DNA of 64,000 nt from Nocardioides sp. BP30 (GTDB taxonomy: Bacteria > Actinomycetota > Actinomycetes > Propionibacteriales > Nocardioidaceae), in assembly GCF_029873215.1 (NCBI RefSeq), contig NZ_CP123620.1, forward strand, positions 1,116,001-1,180,000. Direction: 5' to 3'. How positions within the stretch are numbered: position 1 is the first letter of the stretch; each line of letters starts with the position of its first letter. Under the pieces are notes generated by a model, which was given only the letters and a program-made list of their open reading frames with translations, ran no database searches and had not been told where the DNA came from. Below, piece after piece: positions 27,301 through 34,513 of this stretch. The position numbers and the translations under genes are program-made.

Positions 27301-28205
27301 CGTTCGTGGGCAACTCGGGGATGGCGGCTCCCGGCCGCAAGGTGCCGAAGGCGTCGCTGGTCGCGGTGCTCAGCGCCGCACCCCGACGCAAGAAGGCCCA
27401 TGCCGGAGCCAGCTACCTGGGCTCGCCACCGGCGCCGCTGCGGCGTACGGCCGCCGAGTCCGACGCAGGCCGTACCTACCGCCCACCGCTGCGGCTCAAG
27501 CTCGCGCGGGCGGTGATCGAGATCTGCCGGCTGGTGCCCGCCACCCTGGGTGCCCTCGTGCCCGCGGCGGTGGGCTACCTGATCATCCGGTGCTGGCACG
27601 CCACGGACGTCGTCGTCGCGCTGGTGGTGGCCGGCCCGCTGCTGGCGGCCGCCGGCGCGGTCGCGGCGCTGGTCACGGTGGCGGCCAAGTGGCTGCTGGT
27701 GGGCAGGATGCGACCGGGCACGCACCCGTTGTGGAGCTCGTTCGTGTGGCGCAACGAGCTGGCCGACACCTTCGTGGAGGTCCTGGCCGCGCCATGGTTC
27801 GCTCATCCCGTCGCCGGGACCCCGGTGCTGAACCTGTGGTTCCGGCTGATGGGCGCGAGGATCGGCCGAGGCGTCTGGATCGAGACGCATTGGCTGCCCG
27901 AGACCGACCTGGTCGACCTCGGTGACGGAGCCACGGTCAACGCCGGCACGGTCGTGCAGACCCACCTGTTCCACGACCGCATGCTCGCCCTCGACACGGT
28001 CACCCTGCGCCGGGGCGCGACCCTCGGGCCGAACTCGGTGATCCTGCCGGCCGCCATCCTCGGTCGGCACAGCGTCGTCGGCCCCGTCTCGCTGGTGATG
28101 CGCGGCGAGTCGCTCCCCGACAAGACGCTGTGGATCGGAAATCCGATCGGCCCTTGGGCCGAGGAGGTCCAGGGGCCGATCGGAGGTCAGCAGCGGGTCA
28201 GATGA
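24324..28205 (+). CDS. Pls-type single-module NRPS (epsilon-poly-lysine synthetase-like)
   Basis: The 1293-residue protein has an adenylation domain (residues about 15-480: A3 IFTSGSTGRPKG, A5 NTYGPTEAT, A7 YRSGDL, A8 GGRTDDQIKLGGRRIELGEID, A10 Lys in SGKVDR), a thiolation domain with the 4'-phosphopantetheine Ser528 in DLGGGSLS, then six membrane helices interleaved with three tandem left-handed-beta-helix-like domains. Each of the three opens with a GARIG motif (about residues 700, 935 and 1175). Order and length match epsilon-poly-L-lysine synthetase Pls (about 1320 residues), in which the three C-terminal domains form isopeptide bonds without a thioesterase. GTG at 24324 follows GAAAGGG by eight bases. 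The product is unknown; the family is broad. Confidence 0.88.
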   Translation: MPDPLLRHAEAPSPRTLVDVIRETIAQAADEPALDAANGVLTYAELEEAAESVAVELNGAGVGRGDKVGVRLASGTTELYTAILGVLLAGAAYVPVDADDPDERARTVFGEAGVAAVIGADLQIDVRRPRPAREPEDPEPEDDAWVIFTSGSTGRPKGVAVTHRNAAAFVDAESQLFLTAEPIGVGDRVMAGLSVAFDASCEEIWLAWRYGACLVPAPRALVRSGVDVGPWLVANRITVVSTVPTLVALWPAESLAKVRLLIMGGEACPPELAARLQAPGREVWNTYGPTEATVVACAALMTGEGPVRIGLPLAGWDLAVVDPASGRRVAEGETGELIIGGVGLARYLDPIKDAEKYAPMPTLGWDRAYRSGDLVVYDPEGLLFGGRTDDQIKLGGRRIELGEIDSALLQVQGVVSAAAAVRKTQAGNSLLVGYVTVDASFDQAAALAHLRAEMPAALVPRIAVVDTLPTRTSGKVDRDALPWPLPARADAPAGLSETEAWVAELWNEVLGAAVTDPREDFFDLGGGSLSAAQMVSRIRARYPEVAMGDIYDHPRLGELAAYLDAMGASGAISDREVPVVPVKTQLGQVVGTLLVRCLAAPRWLTWLAVGCWLAARDDDLAAIGLPDPSPWLLVPAVVVFLTPPGRMLLAAGAARLILRGIEPGDHPRGGKVHLRLWLAAHAVDELGAHGLAGAPLMTWYARLLGARIGDDVDLHSLPPVTGMLRLGAGASIEPEVDLSGFWIEGDVVHLGRIRVGAGARVGARSMLLPGADVGADAEIGAGSAVFGAVPDGEYWSGSPAARGSRSARGPWEERVHRSGLWVGLYGVAAVVLALFPAVGIAAGVLVDVALAGRPGSLGDVGALVAWSPVAVLAGYLGLALLILVTVRLAGALIRPGVHAVRSTAGLAVWATMRVLDDARTWLFPLYSSMLTPLWLRALGARIGHDVEASTVLMIPGLTQVNDEAFLADDTLIGGYELHGGWVRVERVKIGKRAFVGNSGMAAPGRKVPKASLVAVLSAAPRRKKAHAGASYLGSPPAPLRRTAAESDAGRTYRPPLRLKLARAVIEICRLVPATLGALVPAAVGYLIIRCWHATDVVVALVVAGPLLAAAGAVAALVTVAAKWLLVGRMRPGTHPLWSSFVWRNELADTFVEVLAAPWFAHPVAGTPVLNLWFRLMGARIGRGVWIETHWLPETDLVDLGDGATVNAGTVVQTHLFHDRMLALDTVTLRRGATLGPNSVILPAAILGRHSVVGPVSLVMRGESLPDKTLWIGNPIGPWAEEVQGPIGGQQRVR

Positions 28206-28860
28206 TCCGTCCGGTGCGCACGGCTCCGGCGTAGCCGGGCGTCGCGGGCAGGATGATCTCGACCTTGGTGCCGGCCGCGCCGTGCAGGTGGGTGCTCCAC
28301 TTGCCCTTCTTGGTGGTCTTGACCTTGAACCACTTCTTGTACTTGCCGTGCGACTTCTTCTTGAAGACGAGCTTGACCTTCGCGGCGGGGGCGACCTTGC
28401 CCCACAGGTGCAGGCCCTTGGACTTCAGCGAGAAGCTGTGGGCGACCGGCACCGTGACCACGGCGCTGGTCGAGGCGGTGTAGCTCTCATTGCTGCTGGA
28501 CCGGTAGCCGCTGTAGACGATCCGGTAGCGGGTGGTGATGGTCGGCTTCACGTCGTAGAAGTCGGCGTACGTCGGCGAGGAGGCGGTGGCCACGTTGCGC
28601 CACGAGGTGAACGGGTAGGGCGCCGCCTGGAGCGTCACGGTCCCCGAGCCGCTGCCGATGTAGGACCCGTCGGCGGCCTTGACCTGGCCGGACAGGTCGA
28701 CGGTGCCGCCGTAGACGACGGTGCCGGAGACGGGCTGCAGGGAGCTGGTCGTCCCACTCGTGGTCGCTGCCTGAGCCGACCCGCCGGCGGCGAGTACGGC
28801 GGCAGGGGCCGCCAGCAGCGTCAGCGCGAGCGCGCGGGCGAGGGTGGTGCGCAGGGTCAT
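28198..28860 (-). CDS. Secreted lysine-rich beta-sandwich protein
   Basis: The 220-residue protein has a clear Sec signal peptide (RTTLARALALTLLAAPAAVLAAGGSAQA), then a region with the look of an Ig-like or bacterial surface beta-sandwich (VYGGTVDLSGQVKAADGSYIG, TRYRIVYSGYRSS). Its C-terminal half is strongly basic, with clusters such as KLVFKKKSHGKYKKW and KTTKKGKW. No enzymatic motif was seen. It converges on the Pls-type gene with an eight-base overlap of the two 3' ends and is divergent from the M1 peptidase. Any interaction with the Pls product is speculation. Confidence 0.75.
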   Translation of the reverse strand: MTLRTTLARALALTLLAAPAAVLAAGGSAQAATTSGTTSSLQPVSGTVVYGGTVDLSGQVKAADGSYIGSGSGTVTLQAAPYPFTSWRNVATASSPTYADFYDVKPTITTRYRIVYSGYRSSSNESYTASTSAVVTVPVAHSFSLKSKGLHLWGKVAPAAKVKLVFKKKSHGKYKKWFKVKTTKKGKWSTHLHGAAGTKVEIILPATPGYAGAVRTGRII

Positions 28861-28956
28861 GGGAGTCCTTGTCGTAGGGGGAGTCGTCTCTTTACTTCCC
28901 GCCCGCAACCCCCGCGAAACACGGGGTGAACGGCGGCTCGATAGCCTCGGGGAGCC

Positions 28957-30264
28957 ATGTCTTCTCTGCCGACCGCCGATCCCTACCTGCCCGGGCACGG
29001 CGACCCCTCCTGGGGTGCCACGCACTACGAGCTCGACCTCGACTACGACCTGGCCGCGAACCGGCTGGCCGGTACGGCGGTGGTCCGCGCCGTCGCCGAG
29101 CAGGACACCGACCGGGTGGTGCTGGACCTGGCCTACCTGCAGGTGCAGAAGGTCACCGTCGACGGCAGGCCGCCCGCGAAGTGGGCGCATCGCGACCATC
29201 GACTGGTGCTCACGCTCAAGCGCGCCCTCCGGGCGGGCGAGGCCTTCACCGTCCAGGTCAAGTACGCCGGTCGTCCGCGTCCGCTCGTGCTGGCTCCGCA
29301 CGGCGACGCCGGCTGGGAGGAGCTCAGCGACGGTGTGATCGTGGCCGGTCAGCCGCACGGGGCGCCGTCGTGGTTCCCGTGCAACGACCGACCCGACGAC
29401 AAGGCGCCGTACGCCATCTCGGTGACGGTCGCCCACAACTACACGGTGGTGAGCAACGGCCTCCTGGTCGGTCGGACCCGGCGGGGCAGCGGCGAGACGT
29501 GGCGCTATGAGCAGGACGAGCCGATGTCGACCTATCTCGCCACGGTGCAGATCGGCCGTTACCGGCTCGTCGAGGACGAGGGCGAGGGCACGCCGATCCT
29601 CGGTGCGGTGCCGGAGAGCGCCCTGGCCGGCTACACCCGTTCCTTCGGCCGCCAGCGGGAGATGCTCGACTACTTCACCGAGGCGTTCGGGCCCTATCCG
29701 TTCGGCCGGTACACGGCGGTGGTCACCGATGACGCACTCGAGATCCCGCTGGAGTCGCAGTCGCTGTCGACCTTCGGACGCAACTACCTCACCGGGCGCT
29801 GGGAGGAGGTCCGGCTGGTGGCGCACGAGCTCGCCCACCAGTGGTTCGGCAACGCCGTCACGCTGCGGGCGTGGAAGGACATCTGGCTGCACGAGGGTTT
29901 CGCCTGCTACGCCGAGTGGCTCTGGTCCGAGGCGGGCGGTCACGAATCGTGCGACGTGCAGGCCCGACGGCACCACGCCAGGCTCGACCGGCTGGGCAAG
30001 GATCTGCTGCTCGCCGATCCCGGTCCGGCCCTGATGTTCGACGACCGGGTCTACAAGCGCGGTGCCCTGACCCTGCACGCGCTGCGGCTGACGGTCGGGG
30101 ACGAGACGTTCTTCCGGGTGCTGCGCACCTGGGTGGCCCGGCACGAGGGAGGCACCGTCACGACCGCCGACTTCGAGGCGTTGGCCGCCGAGGTGGCGGG
30201 GCGGGACCTGGGCGAGCTGTTCGAGGCATGGCTGCACCGGCTGCCGTTGCCGGCACTGCCCTGA
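28957..30264 (+). CDS. M1-family zinc metallopeptidase
   Basis: The 435-residue protein begins with the M1 N-terminal beta-saddle domain (GATHYELDLDYDLAANRLAGTAV), has the domain-1 segment SWFPCNDRPDDKAPY, and the catalytic site HELAHQWFGN (His, Glu, His) with the third ligand in LHEGFACYAEWL 19 residues on, followed by a conserved Tyr in FDDRVYKRGAL. It lacks the large C-terminal ARM-like domain of PepN, giving the short actinobacterial form. It has no signal peptide. A TAGCCT box ends nine bases before the ATG. It sits one gene away from the Pls-type synthetase, and known epsilon-poly-lysine producers carry zinc peptidases that degrade the polymer. Confidence 0.93.
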   Translation: MSSLPTADPYLPGHGDPSWGATHYELDLDYDLAANRLAGTAVVRAVAEQDTDRVVLDLAYLQVQKVTVDGRPPAKWAHRDHRLVLTLKRALRAGEAFTVQVKYAGRPRPLVLAPHGDAGWEELSDGVIVAGQPHGAPSWFPCNDRPDDKAPYAISVTVAHNYTVVSNGLLVGRTRRGSGETWRYEQDEPMSTYLATVQIGRYRLVEDEGEGTPILGAVPESALAGYTRSFGRQREMLDYFTEAFGPYPFGRYTAVVTDDALEIPLESQSLSTFGRNYLTGRWEEVRLVAHELAHQWFGNAVTLRAWKDIWLHEGFACYAEWLWSEAGGHESCDVQARRHHARLDRLGKDLLLADPGPALMFDDRVYKRGALTLHALRLTVGDETFFRVLRTWVARHEGGTVTTADFEALAAEVAGRDLGELFEAWLHRLPLPALP

Positions 30265-30285
30265 CCGCCTCGTCGGGCGCCGCCG

Positions 30286-30750
30286 TCACGCAGCCGTGGG
30301 CGTCCCCGCGTCGGCGTCGCTCTCGGTCGAGCGGCGGGAGAGCCGGTACGTCCGCCAGGCGGTGAAGACCGTCGCGAACACGGCGATCACGCCGATCTCC
30401 TCGACCAGCAGGTGCTGAGGCGCCGCTGTCGTCACCTGGTCGGCATGGCCGGCCCACACCGAGAGCAGGGCGCCCTCGGCCGGGGTCGTGAGCCCGCACG
30501 CGTCCAGGTAGCCGGTGCGCTCGGAGCCGCCGTCGGTCCAGCGCAGCTGCACGTGGTGGTGCCGGCGGCAGGAAGCGGTCGGCGTCTCGTCGGTGACGCC
30601 GGTGACGGTGGCGTCGACCTGGTGGGTTCGCATCAGGAGGTTGTCCCGCCACACCGGGGAGGCGGCGACCAGCACCAGGTCGGCGATCACCGCGACGGCC
30701 GCGCACAGCAGCAGGAAGCCGACCCACCGCCGGATGAGTGCGCTGCTCAT
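30286..30750 (-). CDS. Two-TM membrane protein (DUF3592-like)
   Basis: The 154-residue protein has an N-terminal membrane helix (VGFLLLCAAVAVIADLVLVAA), an extracytoplasmic domain of about 75 residues with two cysteines (SCRRHHHVQLRW ... DACGL) and a second helix (IGVIAVFATVFTAWRTY), the layout of small DUF3592-type proteins. It overlaps the YbaB-like gene upstream by four bases, so it belongs to the ESX-like cassette. No function is known. Confidence 0.7.
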   Translation of the reverse strand: MSSALIRRWVGFLLLCAAVAVIADLVLVAASPVWRDNLLMRTHQVDATVTGVTDETPTASCRRHHHVQLRWTDGGSERTGYLDACGLTTPAEGALLSVWAGHADQVTTAAPQHLLVEEIGVIAVFATVFTAWRTYRLSRRSTESDADAGTPTAA

Positions 30751-31151
30751 CGCAGGACGTTGTCCGGGGGCGGCGGGGTGCTCGAGGCGAGCACCTCGGC
30801 ACGTCGATCGAGCTCGCCACGTACCCGTGCCGTCACCGGGGAGTCGGCTCCGAACGCCTCGCCGGCCGCCTGCTGGACCTTGGCCGTGACGTCCGCGTAC
30901 GCCGCCCGCGTCGCACGCAGCACCTGAGCCGCGAGGACGGTGCTGCGGCGGTGCTCGAGGCGGTCGGGGAGCGTCAACTCGGTGAGCGCCCCGCTGGCGT
31001 CGACGGTGGCGGTGACCCCGTCCACGGTGGCGGTGCCGCGCAGCTGGTCCGCGGTCTGCCGGAACCGCGTGGCCAGCGCGGCTCGCTCCTGGGCGGCCGC
31101 GACGTCCTGGTCGATGCGCCGGTGGACGTCCTCGGGCGTCAAGTGGCTCAT
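30747..31151 (-). CDS. YbaB/EbfC-like DNA-binding family protein
   Basis: The 134-residue protein follows the YbaB pattern: an N-terminal amphipathic helix, a central beta sheet (TVDGVTATVDASGALTELTLPD) and a C-terminal helix rich in Ala/Arg. YbaB-like proteins bind DNA and in mycobacteria some (EspL) sit in ESX-1-associated operons. The ATG at 31151 overlaps nothing upstream but is 59 bases after the EspA-like gene on the same strand; its stop overlaps the next gene (ATGA). Confidence 0.75.
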   Translation of the reverse strand: MSHLTPEDVHRRIDQDVAAAQERAALATRFRQTADQLRGTATVDGVTATVDASGALTELTLPDRLEHRRSTVLAAQVLRATRAAYADVTAKVQQAAGEAFGADSPVTARVRGELDRRAEVLASSTPPPPDNVLR

Positions 31152-31210
31152 GGGCGTCACGCTACCCGGCCGGATCGGCGCCGAAACCGCTCGATGCCGC
31201 GCGCCGGCGC

Positions 31211-32263
31211 TCAGCCGAGCCCGTACTGGTCGCGGTGGGAGTCGACGTACTTGGCCACGGCGTACGCGCCCTCGGCGACCACCCAGGTGGGCAGGTGCTC
31301 CTTCATGATGTCCACGGTCTTGTCGCCGACGTGGACGACGAACTTCCTGCCCTGCTCGGTGGCCGACATCGCGTGCCGCGGGTCGTGGGTGCTCGGGGTG
31401 CTGCTCGGCTCCTCCTCCGACCGGTGCTTCCCGGTGCCGTCCTTGGGGTGCCAGGGCGCCTTGGCGTCGTGCAGGTTCTGCGCCGTGCGGTCCAGGGCGT
31501 GCTCGAGCCGGCCCATCTGGCCGGCGGCCCGGTCGAGCGCGCGGGAGAGCGTCGCACCGGCGCGACCGAGCTCCTTGACGGCCGTGGACAGCTCGTGCAG
31601 CACGCTCACCAGGCCGTGCACGGCACCCGACAGCTTCGCCACCCACTTGCCGACCTGGGTGCTGACCTGCTCGACCACCCAGCCGGTGGCCAGCCCGAGG
31701 CTGAAGACCTCCTCGCCGAGCCAGGTCAGGATGTGTCCCACGAGGTCGGCGAGGGCGTCGCGGACCAGCCCGTGCACGACCTCGACCACCGCGGCGGCCT
31801 TCTCCACCGCCGAGGCCATCGCCTCCTGCGCGCCCCCGGCCGCCTCCAGTGCTTCCAGCAGCGTCTCGCGGGCGAAGTCGCGGTAGGCGTCCAACAGCTC
31901 GGCGGTCTCCCCGGAGAGGTCACCGCTCACCCAGCTGCTCACGTCGGCGCGGATGTCGCCGAGCTTGCCGCCCACGTCCTCGTAGCGCCCGGCCATCGCC
32001 TCGACGGCCGCGGCGTCGCCGGTGAGGTCGTTGAGCCAGCTCTTGAGCGGGTCGAGGTGGTCCATCAGCCAGCCGGCGCCGGCCGAGAGCAGGGTGCCGA
32101 TCGGGTCGGAGACAGCGGCGATCGTGTCAGCGGCCGCGCCCGTGGCGGCGATCAGCGCGGCGGTCGGGTCCTGGTGCAGCAGGGTCTCGCCCAGGAGCGC
32201 GTAGTCGCTGATGACGCCGGTGCCCGAGAGGGCGTTGTTGACGTCGGCGCTGGTGACGGTCAT
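31211..32263 (-). CDS. EspA-like (ESX-associated) alpha-helical protein
   Basis: The 350-residue protein is predicted largely helical. It starts with a short tail, then IAATGAAADTIAAVSDPIGTLL, a WLMDHLDPLKSWLNDLTGD segment reminiscent of long WXG100 proteins, an Ala-rich helical core to about residue 270, a charged Pro/Ser/Lys linker and a conserved-looking C-terminal block (FVVHVGDKTVDIMKEHLPTW). The N-terminus is fixed by the ATGA overlap with the 107-residue gene upstream. The pairing of a small and a large helical protein resembles EspC-EspA. No EccC, EccD or MycP gene lies in the window. Confidence 0.6.
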   Translation of the reverse strand: MTVTSADVNNALSGTGVISDYALLGETLLHQDPTAALIAATGAAADTIAAVSDPIGTLLSAGAGWLMDHLDPLKSWLNDLTGDAAAVEAMAGRYEDVGGKLGDIRADVSSWVSGDLSGETAELLDAYRDFARETLLEALEAAGGAQEAMASAVEKAAAVVEVVHGLVRDALADLVGHILTWLGEEVFSLGLATGWVVEQVSTQVGKWVAKLSGAVHGLVSVLHELSTAVKELGRAGATLSRALDRAAGQMGRLEHALDRTAQNLHDAKAPWHPKDGTGKHRSEEEPSSTPSTHDPRHAMSATEQGRKFVVHVGDKTVDIMKEHLPTWVVAEGAYAVAKYVDSHRDQYGLG

Positions 32264-32583
32264 GACGCACCGCCCAGGCGCGACTCGATCCGGTTCATGG
32301 TGGTGGCGACCTGCTCGTCGGTGGCGCCCACCTCGTCGAGAGCCGCCTCGAGCGCGTCCGCGGTGGCCGAGAGGAGCCCGGCCGCCGAGCTGATCACGCC
32401 GAGGTGGTCGGGATGGCAGGCGTTGATGATGGGCGGCAGGAAGCTGCACATCAGGCCGAAGCTGCCGTCGCCGAGGTTGATGCCGGCGGCCGTCGCGTGG
32501 GCGTCGTACGTCTGCGACGACGCCGTGCGCAGGTGTGCCGCATGGCGCTCGATCGCGCTGCGGTCCAGCTTGATGTCGGTCAT
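32260..32583 (-). CDS. EspC-like / type VII secretion target small protein
   Basis: The 107-residue protein has two helices joined by a glycine-containing turn (INLGDGSFGLMC), a length and shape typical of WXG100/EspC-type ESX substrates, although the WXG tripeptide itself is absent (GSFG instead). It begins MTDIKLDRSAIERHA and has the C-terminal ATDEQVATTMNRIE helix. It is the first gene of the cassette and overlaps the next by four bases. A Shine-Dalgarno-like AGGAGA lies just upstream of the ATG. Confidence 0.65.
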   Translation of the reverse strand: MTDIKLDRSAIERHAAHLRTASSQTYDAHATAAGINLGDGSFGLMCSFLPPIINACHPDHLGVISSAAGLLSATADALEAALDEVGATDEQVATTMNRIESRLGGAS

Positions 32584-32669
32584 GGCGTCTCCTCCTGGTG
32601 AGCCTCCAGACGCGTCCTACCCGCCGTCGGCGCGGTTTACACAGGCGGATCGCCGGGAACGCTGGGGTC

Positions 32670-33239
32670 ATGGTCCCGGCGCCGGAGGAGGTCGTGGTCG
32701 TCCGCAACGACCTCCTGCCCAAGACCCCGGCCCTGATCGCCCTGTTGTTCCTCGACGTCGGCTTCGCGTATGGGATCGCAGCGGCGATCGTCTCCGGTGA
32801 CCCCGGCTGGCAGATCCGCAGCACGCTGGATCCGGGCACCCGCGGCGAGATCGTGTTCTGGGTGGTGATGGGGCCGGTCCAGTTCGCCTTCTTCTACCTC
32901 AGCGCCCTGGTCTTCCGGCTGCGGATGGACTTCGCCCGGGACCGGGTCCGAACGCGGCGGGTGCTGCGCTGGCACACCATCGGTCTGGAGGACATGACCG
33001 AGATCGTGTTCCGCGATGCCACCGTTCACCGCGGCCGGATGGGCACGAGCACGATCCCGCGACTGGTCATCCGCAGCAGCTCCGGTCGGCAGGCGTTCCT
33101 GCAGCCGGGGCTGACCCACGCGGGGACGGCCCTGCGCATCGTGGACGGGTGGGTGCGCCGCCGGCCCGAGCTGGTCCGGGGCAAGGACACCGAGCAGTGG
33201 TACGTCGATCGCGGCGCGCTCAGCGACGCGATCACCTGA
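32670..33239 (+). CDS. Two-TM membrane protein of unknown function
   Basis: The 189-residue protein has two hydrophobic segments (PALIALLFLDVGFAYGIAAAIV near residue 20 and IVFWVVMGPVQFAFFYLSALVF near residue 70) and a cytoplasmic C-terminal domain with a beta-rich, PH-like look (TIGLEDMTEIVFRDATVHRG). The ATG at 32670 is chosen because the earlier GTG at 32598 adds only a basic, unconserved stretch. It is divergent from the EspC-like gene and convergent with the TPMT-like gene, and no function is assigned. Confidence 0.65.
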   Translation: MVPAPEEVVVVRNDLLPKTPALIALLFLDVGFAYGIAAAIVSGDPGWQIRSTLDPGTRGEIVFWVVMGPVQFAFFYLSALVFRLRMDFARDRVRTRRVLRWHTIGLEDMTEIVFRDATVHRGRMGTSTIPRLVIRSSSGRQAFLQPGLTHAGTALRIVDGWVRRRPELVRGKDTEQWYVDRGALSDAIT

Positions 33240-33243
33240 GGCG

Positions 33244-33834
33244 TCAGCCGCGCCGCCAGATCACCAGCCGGTGGTGGTAGGAGAACGACGGGTTGAGGTG
33301 GACCGGCTCGCCGGTGTGCACCCGCTCGAAGCCCTCGAGCAGGCTCTCGAGGTCCTCGGGGGCGTAGGACCACGGGGGACCCTCCTCCTCGCGCGGCTTG
33401 TCGATCGGGAAGACGCCACTGGCCAGGAGACCGCCCGGCCGCACCACGGCAGCAGCGACGGCGGCCAGGCGCGGCCGCACCTGCGGCGGCAGGGCACAGA
33501 AGAACGTGTGGTCCCACCAGAGGTCGACCGGGCCGCCGGTCTGGGCGAGCACGAAGGCGGGGTCGAGTGCGTCCCCGAGCACGACGCGTACGTCGGGATA
33601 GTGCTCGGTGGCGTAGTCGACGGCGGTGGCGGAGATGTCGACGACGGTGGTGTCCCAGCCCGCTGCGGCCAGGGCACCGGCGTCGTGGCCCCGGCCGGCG
33701 CCGGGGGCGAACACCGTGCCAGGCTCACCGAGCAGGCCGGTGGCCAACGCATCGCTCAGCAGCGGCAGCGGGCCGCCCAGGTCCCACGGCGTGAAGCCGG
33801 CGACGTACCAGGCGTCCCAGTCGACGTCGCTCAT
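33244..33834 (-). CDS. TPMT-family SAM-dependent methyltransferase
   Basis: The 196-residue protein begins with the WDAWYVAGFTPWDLGGP signature of thiopurine S-methyltransferase-like proteins, followed by a modified SAM loop (VFAPGAGRGHDAGALAAAG), the strand-2 acid (VVDISATAVDYA) and HTFFCALPP. These enzymes methylate small thiols, selenium compounds or halides; the substrate here is unknown. The start overlaps the HAD hydrolase stop by four bases, so the two are probably co-translated. Confidence 0.88.
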   Translation of the reverse strand: MSDVDWDAWYVAGFTPWDLGGPLPLLSDALATGLLGEPGTVFAPGAGRGHDAGALAAAGWDTTVVDISATAVDYATEHYPDVRVVLGDALDPAFVLAQTGGPVDLWWDHTFFCALPPQVRPRLAAVAAAVVRPGGLLASGVFPIDKPREEEGPPWSYAPEDLESLLEGFERVHTGEPVHLNPSFSYHHRLVIWRRG

Positions 33835-34505
33835 GACGGCGGCCGGAGCAGTCCGAGGTCGGCCAGGGCGGTGCGGAGCGTCTCTGCGTCGGTGAAGACG
33901 ATGCCGTGCATCCCGAGAGCTCGGGCGGTGGCGACGTTCTCGGCGCGGTCGTCGATGAAGACCAGCTGGCCGGCCGGTAGCCCGATGCGCTCGACCGCGA
34001 GGCGGTAGATGGCCGGATCGGGCTTGGCCAGGCCCTCGGTCCCGGAGACGACGATGTCCTCGAAGAGCGCGAGGAAGTCGAAGCGCTGGGGTGCGAAGCC
34101 GTGGAACAGCTCGTCGGACCAGTTCGTCAGCCCGAGGAGCGGTACGCCGGCCGTGTGCAGGTCGCGCAGGACCTGCGCCGTACCGGGGACCTCACCGCGC
34201 AGGGCGTGGTCGAAGTTCGCCCGGTAGGCGCGGCCATGCGCCAGGAAGTGGGGATGGGTGGCCTCGAGCTCGAGCAGGGCGTCGTCCCAGCTTCGACCGG
34301 CGTCCTGGGCGTGGTTCCAACTCCCGAAGTCGAACTCGGCGAAGAACCGGCGGGCCTCCTCGGGTCCGACGCCGGCGGCCACCGCCGGCTCCGGATCCCA
34401 GTCGATGAGGACTCCGCCGAAGTCGAAGACGACCCCGACGGGGCCGGCCGACGCCTCGACGGGCTCGGCGCTCGTCCGCCGAGCCCGTCGAGGCGCCTCG
34501 TTCAT
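33831..34505 (-). CDS. HAD-family hydrolase with repeat-encoded N-terminus
   Basis: The 224-residue protein has motif I FDFGGVLIDWD (about residues 28-38), motif II LGLTNWS, motif III Lys in GLAKPDPAIYRL and motif IV FIDDRAENV, the pattern of subfamily IA phosphatases (YihX-like). The first residue of the fold is reached only after about 24 residues encoded by a palindromic repeat (SAEPVEAS-type); no start codon exists between the repeat and motif I, so the repeat is translated. It lies eight bases after citrate synthase on the same strand. Confidence 0.88.
   Translation of the reverse strand: MNEAPRRARRTSAEPVEASAGPVGVVFDFGGVLIDWDPEPAVAAGVGPEEARRFFAEFDFGSWNHAQDAGRSWDDALLELEATHPHFLAHGRAYRANFDHALRGEVPGTAQVLRDLHTAGVPLLGLTNWSDELFHGFAPQRFDFLALFEDIVVSGTEGLAKPDPAIYRLAVERIGLPAGQLVFIDDRAENVATARALGMHGIVFTDAETLRTALADLGLLRPPS
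34452..34495. repeat. REP-like palindromic element, copy 2 (inside a CDS)
   Basis: Perfect 19-base arms (34452-34470 and 34477-34495) flank a six-base loop. The arm sequence shares its core (GCCGAGCCCGTCGAG) with the 40-base palindrome at 11751-11790. It encodes the N-terminal leader of the HAD hydrolase. Confidence 0.8.
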
Positions 34506-34513
34506 CCGGACGC

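Noticed and set aside
33244..33834. TPMT-like gene considered as a tellurite-resistance determinant
   Set aside because: The family includes such enzymes, but no ter or teh genes are adjacent and the substrate cannot be inferred.
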